Positions 23,567 through 33,400 of a DNA stretch of 64,000 bases are shown in pieces. The position numbers were made by a program, and so were the translations under genes. The notes below the pieces were generated by a model. The model was not told where the DNA came from, ran no database searches, and was given only the letters and a program-made list of their open reading frames with translations. This stretch comes from Symbiodinium natans (Eukaryota; Sar; Dinophyceae; Suessiales; Symbiodiniaceae), in the NCBI GenBank assembly GCA_905221605.1, contig CAJNDS010002714.1:1-64000 (forward strand). The letters run 5' to 3'. Within the stretch, counting starts at the first letter, position 1. Each line of letters opens with the position of its first letter.

Positions 23567-24229
23567 CATCAGCAGCTCCACGATCAGAGGCAACTAGTAT
23601 AGGGGCCACAAGGCCTTTTCAGCGAAAACTGGAATTATGTTGGGCAGCTTCCAGTCAAACATCTGCCGGCAACATGGGGATAATGCTGGTACATGTTTAG
23701 GCTCGGTTCAGGGTTTAGGGCTTAAGGTTTAGGGTTCGGATCAAGCCTGATCGCGCGGAATGACAAGAACAAGATTAACAACAACTACAACAAAAGTGAC
23801 AGCGACCGACCGACAAAGACAAAGACAACAACGAACGAAGACGACGACGACGACGATGAGGATGAAAGCCCTCAACTACTCCGACCGCCTCGCTCAACAT
23901 CATTGCCAGAAGACCGCCTGGCAACAACAAACCGCCATGGCTCTCCTTTCAAAGGCCTTCCCTACCACGCAGCCGGCGCCAGACTGCCAACAGTCGACCG
24001 TTGCCACCCCCAACGGACGCATTAGCCCACTTGCTCCGCTGTCATACGCTTCGGCCCTGAAACGTGTTGGCCCAAAGGGTGGCAAGACTACTGTCGCACC
24101 AAAGTATGCGTTGCCCCACACCCGGCCAACGGTGTGAGAGGATACTGGATGCGCTGAGCGCACCGGGCCTGGCGTCCTCTTTGGGTAGGGCGGTGGCGAC
24201 AATGAGAAGCGAAGCACTTTCGCATGATA

Positions 24230-24277
24230 AACCTTTCATCGTAAGACGCACACAACCTGCAACTAATGGTACTTCAC
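24230..24277 (-). repeat. Intron-derived repeat, copy B
   Basis: It forms the first ~45 bp of the intron after the SEP exon, starting at its GT donor (24277). It matches 23518-23566 at about three quarters of positions. Confidence 0.6.
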
Positions 24278-25371
24278 CCGCTCCATGAACTTCTTGTTCA
24301 AAGGATCGGAAAGAGGTCGAAAAGGTCCGTCACCAACCTTGGGATACGGCCACCACAGCCACCCACAGCCCCAAGACGGAAGACCAAACGACACCTTTGA
24401 CAAGCCTCAGATGCCCTAAACCCCTAAACCCCTACACCCCTAAACCCCTAAACCCCTAAACCCCTACACCCCGAAACCCCTAAACCCCTAAACCCCTAAA
24501 CCCCTAAACCCCTAAACCCCTAAACCCTAAACCCCTACACCCCTAAACCCCTACACCCCGAAACCCCTAAACCCCTAAACCCCTAAACCCCTAAACCCCT
24601 AAACCCCTAAACCCCTTTAGTTGGCTCAGACCCTGGCTGTGAAGCCGTTGCGGTAGACGGTGACTTCTCGATGCCCATCAGGCAGCGGGCCTGTTTCACC
24701 CCGTGGTTTAGGGTTTAGGGTTTAGGGTTTCGGGCTTCGGGTTTAGGGTTTAGGGTTTAGGGTCAGGGTTTTGGGTTTAGGGTTTTAGGGTTTAGACATA
24801 GAGGACTACTCTGCAGTACGTACTCCGAATTACCTGTTCTGGTTCTGCTCGCCACTAAGCTTCGCCTGGCGCGCCGCCGCCGCCGGCCCCTGCGAGCTCC
24901 TGCATGCCTTGGGAAAACACATCTCAGTTGCGTTGTTGCGCTTTGCTTCGACTCCCGTAACCAGAACTTCCCCCACCTTCCCTTACAGCATATCAGGGGA
25001 AGATGCCGGGGTGAAGGGTAATAAGTCTCGAAGTCGAGCTGCGCTGGAAGTGGTCCTTGTTCGAGTCCGGGTGCTCCACGGCCAAGCCACTGGAAGGGAG
25101 TGCACAACTTCACACATGCGGCTGATGCTATCCATGCTTTGTGAGAGGCGCGCAGTTGCGCTGTGCCAAGTCAGAAGAGCCGAGACAAGATGCTCCGGCC
25201 TCTTATCGCCGCCCACGTAACTGTTGGTGTTTTTCTTGTCTTCCTCTTCCTGAAGGACAACACAGCATGACTTCATATAAGGGCTATCAGCATCTCGTGA
25301 CTCGGAACTGCACGCGGGGCCGAGTCCGTCCTTCTTCCGCAACTCTTCCAAGGAGCCAAAACGAGACATCC
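24278..25371 (-). CDS. SEP-domain protein of the p47/UBX family, partial
   Basis: Minus-strand exons 25371-25316 (MSRFGSLEELRKKDGLGP), 25249-25200 (ending NSYVGGDK), from 25089 (GLAVEHPDSNKDHFQR) and 24337-24278 (VGDGPFRPLSDPLNKKFMER) join with matching phases where both ends are fixed. GGDK-SGLAVEHP and then GDGPFR..-DP.N..F are the conserved core of the SEP domain of p47/NSFL1C and plant PUX adaptors, which bind the AAA ATPase p97/Cdc48. The upstream FGSLEEL fits the linker before SEP in that family. The exon ending at 25200 uses a GC donor. The end of the exon starting at 25089, and possible exons before 24337, are unresolved. I could not find the C-terminal UBX domain or the start codon. 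The intron left of 25089 holds two telomere-type arrays. Confidence 0.8.
24415..24617 (-). repeat. (CCCCTAAA)n octamer array
   Basis: About 25 octamers with CCCCTACA and CCCCGAAA variants. It lies inside an intron of the SEP-domain gene and differs from the usual heptamer. Confidence 0.95.
24703..24796 (+). repeat. Interstitial telomere-type array
   Basis: Degenerate TTTAGGG units in the same intron as the octamer array, in the opposite orientation. Confidence 0.9.
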
Positions 25372-25399
25372 CTGGCAGCAAGTAGCAGCTGCTCCCGGC

Positions 25400-26950
25400 G
25401 GAGTCTGAGGAGAAAGAGCTGAACGACTAGTCAAAACATTTCGCCGGTAACCTACCACTCGCCAGCTTGTAGTGGAACGAGCTGTGCCAAGGGAGCTTTT
25501 GACTCAAGGCTTGGTGAAGACGAGCGTTGCTTGCATGTCGGGGGCTGGAAGGTTTCAGTGGCGGCTTCAAAGGAGCTTTGAGATGAGCACAAAGGAGCTC
25601 TGCAAAGCAAATCTTCCTGCTCACGAGCAGCACCGGAAGCGAGCAACCAAGCAACAAAACCACGATAACATGTCACAGAATAAGGCCCCGCCTTTCCGAT
25701 GTCCTCTCCGAAATGCTGTGCAGGGATTTAGTAACTTCTGCTTGAAGCCGAAATCGAAGGCGGCGTACAAGAGAACATCAAGTCTCACTTTGAGGCTCCA
25801 GCTTCTTTGCAATTCCTGGAACTCTACAATCTCTGCAAGCTCTGCTCAGCTGGATCAGGCATGGAGGCCGGCACAAGAAGCCCCGAGGCCGGGAACAGAG
25901 CACATAGTGGAAAACTCTAAGCTCTTTAAGATCTTTCTTTATTACGGTGAAGTTACGCAGCGATGCATATCTCAGCACTGAGCCAAGACGCCGAGAGCCC
26001 GCGACAGTCGTTGTGGAACGAACGCAAGGGAAGCCCTTGAGAACTTGAGGGCCAATCACATATTGGCCCATATAACACAGCAGCCTAGAGCTGAAGGACA
26101 GGCGTGAAAGAAGAGGCTCGGGCAGACTCGACATCGCTGAGCTCAAATTCAGTGAAACCGCAGCAAGCGAGGTCTGTGGGGCCGGTTTCGCATCTTGCGA
26201 CCAGCTCACGCAGACCCCTCGCTTCTTGGTGCGCCCCCTTTCTATGTTGAGCTTTGTCGCTCTAAACCCTGAGCCCCAGCCGTGTGGAATTTGTCTACTA
26301 GCAGATTGAACTTCGGTTGGGTGCCGTTGCACCAGGCAGCACCGGTAGCTGTTGAGAAGCATTATGCGATGCTCCTCCGTCTCGTCTAAGCGCGCTTAAA
26401 CGAGGCTTGCGATGTACAGTTGGACTACGGAGAGAGGCCAAACATACCACTTCCTCCAAGGAGGCCCTTGCACTGCAACGTCTCTTCCGGGAACTCTCAG
26501 CGAAGCAGTGTCAAATAAACTGCTTGTCTTGACTGTAGAGGGCGAGAGAAACGAGTTTGGATACTATTAGAAACTGTTTACACAAATTACAAAACCACAC
26601 CCCAACCCATAACTTGGTGTGTCGGCCTCTCTCAGCGACCCAAAGCAACACCCGCTTCTTGGAAGCGTCCCAGGAAGCCTGCAAGACAAGCGTCAGCTTA
26701 GAAGGCGAGCTGATCTACTGGGTTCCAGCTCTCAACTGAGATGCGCAAGTCTGCAGTCAGGAAGTGCTTTGAATGTGCCACGCAATCCCCAGACCGAAGC
26801 ACTTCCCAGGCACCTCGTTGGCATGCCCGCGCTCTGACCAGCTGGACTGGCCTGGTGTCGAGGTGGCTACATGTTCGGCCACAGAGCAAAGACACCGGTC
26901 ACCAGTGTCAGACTCAACGAAGTCAAGCGGCCTTCATCGTAGCTGCAGAG
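25400..26950. other. No firmly supported gene
   Basis: A long motif-free minus-strand frame (25778-26362) and shorter ones are present. None has family motifs. Further exons of the gene at 27.0-27.27 kb may lie in the right part. Confidence 0.3.
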
Positions 26951-26959
26951 CGTCCATGC

Positions 26960-27270
26960 GGTGAGATAATGTGGCCCCTCAGGCGCCCTCCTGCACGGGG
27001 GGGTCGTCCGTTTAACTGTGGAGGAACTCGGGACCATGCCAAGAGCGGATCCACACAGGCGACGTGGAGGTCCTCGGGCACTGCTTCTGCACCTTCGGTC
27101 GCTCCTGTGAGTAGGCAGCGTATTGCTTGGCATGCCGGCTTGGAGGCTGTCGCAACTGGCCTAAAGGCCCCATACTACCCATACTACCTTTCAAACGTCT
27201 CGCACCCGAGCCTGCGTCCACCACTTCCCCGGGCACTCCGATCCGGAAGCTCTCCAACACGATCTTCGGC
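26960..27270 (-). CDS. Unknown protein, two phase-matched exons
   Basis: The right exon ends at 27188 with a strong AAAG|GTAGTA donor and encodes KIVLESFRIGVPGEVVDAGS and then GARRLK. The next exon starts after CACAG at 27104. Joining the two gives G-ATEGAEAVPEDLHVACVDPL and continues open to about 26960. The phases agree (1 nt plus 2 nt). No family is recognised. An in-frame TAA directly left of the GEEGEP stretch means the right exon must begin at an acceptor near 27265. The gene lies downstream of radial spoke protein 3 on the same strand. Confidence 0.5.
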
Positions 27271-27429
27271 TCACCCTCCTCGCCTTACATGCTCTCCACT
27301 CATCATGCAAGAACAAGCAGAATGAAGCCTCCAGCTGCTCTGTAACTCCACAAGTGTCACCACAGTAGAAGCATCTGATCGGGTCAAACCCCTGTACGGA
27401 GCAAGGATCGCCCCGCTCGGGCTCACGGG

Positions 27430-30400
27430 CTACCGGTTCAGTGCCGGATGCGCGTCAACCATCAACATGAGCGTTGGGGCCTTGCCTTCAGGTGGCGGCA
27501 CCGAGATGGGCTTGCCAATCAGCTTCATGCCCTCCTCCTTTTCTGCCGCGAACCTGAGGAAGGCACAACATCCCAGAGACCTGCAACTTGAAATCTGGAC
27601 CTGGGAGCAACGATATGCCTCACAAAATCCGAATCAGCGTCTGCAGCTTCGCCCTACCGATGTTGCAGCAGACTTGCAGCATGCCGGGCCGCACACATCT
27701 CCTGAAGGCCTGGAAGTTGCTCCTGAACGCAGACAACCCCAGGTCTAGGGTTTAGGGTTTAGGGTTTAGGGTTTAGGGTTTAGGGTTTAGGGTTTAGGGT
27801 TTAGGGTCTGCTCCTGAACGCTACGCCTGAACCCACCGCGGCCCTGAACGCCCGGCAGTCCTCCGTGATGGAGGCCACCGTTCCATCCTCCAGCGCCTGA
27901 GTAGTGGAGTCTCGAGTCTCGAACTTCGCTCGAAACTTAGACTCGAGTGGTTCCACAAAGCGTTGGCCGATGTCCTTCGTATTGCCTCTGAAACGACCCA
28001 ACCTAAGAGCTTTTGGGTAAGGAGGGCGTATTGCCATCCGATATACCGAACAAAGCTGTGACTGCGGATGTGTGTGTGTGTGTCCAATGACTACACGCCT
28101 ACACTAGCTGAGCTCCCGTGCGACGAGAAATTCCTCCGCGCGGATCTCCAGGACTTCAAACTGCACAGCAAAAGCACGAGCTCTGCGTGGTCTTGGCTGT
28201 CGAGATCTGAGGTCTGCTAGGCAAGCTACCCCGTTTAACTGACCGCTCTGTTGCCGATAGACAGGTCAGCACATGCCAGCACACCCTGGCTACTGATCAA
28301 TCAATAACCTGCAGTGGCTTTACCAAGCTCGTCCTCCTCCGGCACGGGAGGTGGGTCCGGGATGAATGCTTCCCACTCCATCATCATTTGCCTGGGCTCA
28401 CGCCACTACAAGGCCTAAAGGGTTTGTAGCGTGGCCTGCATTTCTTCGTGAATGCTGCTTTCTTGCGTGGAACTGCCCATCAGGTCCATTGAGACACACC
28501 GACAAAGGGTAGATCTTCCGCGCATGTTCCGTCCCCGTCGCCCCCATGGCGCCTCCAATAAACATCCTGGGGCCATATAGACACATGTACATACACTATA
28601 CATATTATGCGTATACTATGCACATAGTATACATACCCTGAACCCTAAACCCTAAACCCTAAACCCTAAACCCTACTTAGTAGCTTCCATGGTAAGGGCA
28701 CTCCCGGGTTGCGTGCTGCTGCTGCTTGATGAGCTCGGCTTCCGCCTGCTTCTTTGCCAGAGCCTGAGAGGGCCAGTGCTAGGTGTAATTCGGAGTGCTT
28801 AGGGTTTAGGGTTTAGGGTTTAAGGTTTAGGGTTTAGGGTCTAGGGTCTCGGGTTCACTCTTTGCGGTTTAGGGTTTAGGGGGTGCTTACAGAAGAGTGG
28901 GGGTCTTTTGCAGGGCATGGGCAGAGCATAACCTTCTCGGTGCGTATCGTCGCCCTGTCCCTCTTTGCGCCTCCTGCTTCTCTTCTCGTGCCTGATAACA
29001 GTCAGGGATGGGTTTAGGGTTTAGGGCTTAGGGCTTAGGGCTTAGGGCTTAGGGTTTAGGGTTTAGGGTTTAGGGTTTAGGGTTTAGGGTACGAGTATGG
29101 CATTTGAGATTGAGCTGAGCAGGCTCTGATATGCAGCTTCGGAGTTGTGCAAGCTACACATGGGAAGGCAACTACATGTCGAACACACTGTGAGCAGCAG
29201 GACTGTTGAAAAGGTACCAGTCGGACTGCATCCAAATGACCAGGAATCCCCAATCCTGGGGCCCCTTCCCCCCCGCGACCTGGCGCTCGGCTTCGTCGAT
29301 AAGCGCAAGACGGCGGCGCTCGATTTCGAGGACCGCGCTATGCTTCTCAAGCCTCAAACACCACAGGGGTTTTGGCGTTCTCCCAGAAAGGTTCAAGGCT
29401 CATAATTTCAGGTTCAGGGGAATCAACGCTGACAGCGGACAGTGCGTTGTCAGGCTCGGGTGCAGAGCTCAGCCTACGCAAATCTGAAACGGAGCTAACA
29501 ACAGCAGTTGCCGACAGGGCATGCCAAGGACAGAAGCACCTCATTCCAGCAGCAATTGCAGCAAAGCTGGGCTTTAAGATGTCTGCCGCGAACCCCTCCC
29601 TTATGTTAAACAAACTTATAACCCCTTAAGCGCCACCCTAAACCCCAAACCCTAAACCCTGCATCCTAAACCCTAAACCCTAAGAACCCCTCAAGGGGAG
29701 AGGCGGGGGGAGCCACAAAAGCTCCTCGAATCGCAGAACGCGACATGCCCAGGCGCAGGCTTCGACTCCACGCTTGAGGAGATGACAGCGTCCTCGGCAG
29801 ATCACTGGCGCAGGCTTAGGGTTTAGGGGTTAGGATTCAGGGTTCAGAGTTCAGGGTTTAGGGTTGAAGGTTTAAGAAAGGGCCTTCAGGGCCAGGGCCT
29901 GGAAGCTCGCAGGAAGGAGTCTGGATGCCCGAAGCCTCCAAGACACACCACTCCCCTTAACTCCTGTTTTGTTCAAGGCTTTTTAGACAGTAGGGGGAAG
30001 ATTGCTTCCCCATGGAGGCCCTTGAGCTTTCGATGCCCCCAACGAAGGCTGAGGCTGGCGCGGCCAAGGCGTGCTCGTGCGCAGAGTTCTTGATCTGCTG
30101 AACCACGGCCTGGCCACGGGAGGCTGTGGCCCGGGTTTCGGTGTCCGAAACGGCTGCGTTCATAGGCAGAAGGCTGCATTTATAGGCTTATAGGGGGGCT
30201 TCAAGAGGCGTTTTGGGGGGGGATCTCCCTGGAAGAGCGACCTGGAGGAGCCCGGGCATGAACTTCGTCTCCACGGCCATGCTGCCCACGTCTGCGAAGA
30301 CGCCCTCAGAGAGACCGCGAGTGAAGACATTTCGCAACTCCCGCCACAACCGGAACTTATTCCTGCACCTCATCCCGGGAAAGAGCCCGGTTTCCGCTGG

Positions 30401-33400
30401 GGCGGCGGCGGCATCCTCCAAGTTCTGCAGAAGGCGTCCCTTGAGGCCTCCAAGGTGATGGCTGCCGCAACTTCCCCACGTACAGGAACGGGGGGCTTGG
30501 GTGGTGCTGTTCGAAGCCCACAACGTCTGGCACTTCTCCGCAGATCCGACCAGATCCTGGACTTCAACCCGAAATGACCGAAGCCAAAAGCGCCTTGGAG
30601 GTGTTCTGAAGCGATCTGCCGGGCAAGGACCTCTGCAAGAGGGTACGAGACAGCTTCCGGCTCACCGTGGCAAGAACCGCTCTTGAAGAGAGAGATCTGC
30701 AAGAACCTGTCTGGAATCGGTACCCGTCACCCCGCAAGTGTCCCGCCTTCCGCATCGTGCAGATGTCCTGCTCGTGCCTGGCTGCCTGCACATGAGGCGA
30801 CATCCTTCTCTTGCCGTTGCTGAGCTGTGCAGGACGCCATGCTTTCATACCAAACCCCTTTTTTGCAACACAGCCGAAAGGGACAGAACCGAGGCCTGTC
30901 TACCAAGATGCAGCAACAACGACAGCTCAACTTCCTTCTATGTAGTCTGCAAGCGACGGCCAAAAGAAGCAACGGACTCAGAAAAAAATTTCACTAGCAG
31001 AAACAAGTACCCCAAAAAATGGCCACAGTAGCACGTTGTGAAACAGCATCCCTGGGCCTGCTGCGCCACCCGCCTTTGCACTTCGTCTGCGCGACGCTTC
31101 TCGGCGGCCTCCATGCGCTGCACCTTCGGGGCTTAAGCTGAAGAGAGCTTCGGTTTAGGGTTTAGGGTTTCGGGTTTAGGGTTTAGGGTTTAGGGTTTAG
31201 GGTTTAGAGTTTAGGGTTTAGGGTTTAGGGTTTAGGGTTTAGGGTTTAGGGTTTAGGGTTTAGGGTTTCTGTGCTGGCAGTTCATGTTGCTCTTTGCAGG
31301 AGCCAAGCTGTCTGACCTTCAAGCTGTCTCCATGCGCTTGAAGACACTGAAGCCACTGCGTCGTCTTCGCGACGCAAACGTCAAACGTACAGTCGGAGCC
31401 AAAGCCACCACTCCAACTCTTGAAGCCCCCTCGCAGCCTCCAAGAGTTCGGCATTCCGGCGCTTCTCGAAGTCTTCCTGATGCCTGCACACTTTTTTCCC
31501 GGTTTTGGGCAGCTTTGGCGTGGAGTATGGGGCGTGGGGCTGCAGCAGGGTTTAGCGCACGGACACCAAGCACTGCACACATGCGGTCCTCTGCAGGCTG
31601 GCGAGCTCCTCCTCTTCCAGGACTTCCATCATGCTCTGCTCCAGGGTCTTGCCAACGAGGACCTGCTCAGGCGTCTTGAGCTCTAAGGACTCGAAGGTAC
31701 AGACACTCTGCAGGAGATTCTCGCAATCTAACCTCAAGCCTTAGCTCTCCCGCGCCGACAGCTTAGAGGTGCCGTCACTTCATCAGACCCATGAGCAACT
31801 GAGAAAGAACATTCCGGCGCGACGCTGCTGGCGCGCAAGCCTCGAGGACGGGCTCACACTCCACGTCGAAGTCAAAGAGCTCTCCATCCTGCAAGATGGC
31901 ACATCTCACTGGGCCAGCATCGCTACTCTCGAACATTGTCAGGGGTTCTGGGCGTCAAGCAAGCCCAGAAAAAAGGCAGCCAGCTGATTCTTGACTGGGT
32001 ACGGTAGATGAAGATAACAAAGATTGTTTAGGTATGAGGTTGAGCGATTGTCGAGCCACATGCCTTGTTTCGCTTCAACAGTAGCAGGTCGTGGCTTCGC
32101 TTCCAATCTAAGGTGTCCCTGCCCTTGGAGTCTGCAGGAGTTGTTACAAAAAATGGTGTCCACGCTCAAGAAACATCCAAGAATATCCTGCCCAACACAG
32201 AACCAGGCTCACACATCTGAAGCTCTGCTCTCATCCACCACGGTCCTCGATCTGTGTCTCGATGTCGATGCCAATCTCAGGGCAGCAGTGGTTGATCAGC
32301 GTTTTATTTTCCCTGAAGGTTGAATGCTTCATCCTTCGAAGGTCTCTGAGCCTTGGCAGGCATGAAGAGCGGCGACGGCGGGCGGTCGAGTATAAAATCC
32401 GTCTGCGTCTCTGCCTGTCGCGAGGCGAATAGCAAGAAGCATAGAGCAAAACCGGCTCAACTACCTCTCTACATCCACCTTTTCTCATGCGCCTGCTCTC
32501 AGCTGATACCTTCATTGTTTCAATAGGCTTGGGGATTTCGGGCTTAGGGCAAGAGAACCTCTCAAATCCTAGCTCAGGGCACCTCAAACTCCACAACACG
32601 GTCAGTCAACTTCTCCAGATACCTGCAACAAACAATCAAGTCTCTATACATGCCCAGTCTGGCTTGAACATGTGCTCATTGAAGGATTGCCATGCGGCGG
32701 CAGCTACAAGACCTCCTGATGGACGTTGATAAACTTGGGTTGATAGCTCGAACAGTGACGTGCAGTGAAGTGACATGGGTGTCGGCTGAGAATCTGTGGC
32801 AGGCACGAATCGGTCTGGATATCCATGTGCTTGCGACCTTAACGGGGCATCGCTGCTGCGCGCTACCGTGCTTCTTTGGAGAGGAGGAAAGCTTGTGGAA
32901 CATGAAACACTATGGATTTCAAGTTACACCACAAAAAGCATTGCTGTCGAATGATGTCAACCCGGCGGCAGGCTAAGTCCAACCCCCTGAGCCTGCCCAC
33001 CTGGAACGGCTTCAGGCGTGCCAGGCCGTTTTCTTGTTTGGTTGGCACCTGGGCAAGGATCCCTAAACCCTGAACCCTAAACCCTCAACCTCCTGTAGAG
33101 CCATCCAGACCCCAAACCCATGCCCTGGGAAGAGGGTGGGGAGCGATCTCAAATCTGGTTCTCTTCTGGCATGCTTCTTGTGGTCACGAAACGGACCAAA
33201 GGCTTCAATAGCTTCGCGTACCATCAAGGGGGGACGTATAACTTGGGCCACGACATCGGATCCGAGGCTCCCACGCTGCAGGCGCCGTCTCTGGGCTTCC
33301 CTCTGCTTCTGCACCTTCTATGGGCTTTAGAGGAACCAGGGGTATAGGGTTTAGTTAAGGGTGAAGGGTGTGGGTTGTTCAGGCCGTAGGATCTGGGGCT

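Noticed and set aside
25350-25375. Relic spliced-leader sequence
   Set aside because: Only part resembles the dinoflagellate leader (TTTTGGCTC), and it lies within the SEP-gene coding exon. No full leader relic was found in the window.
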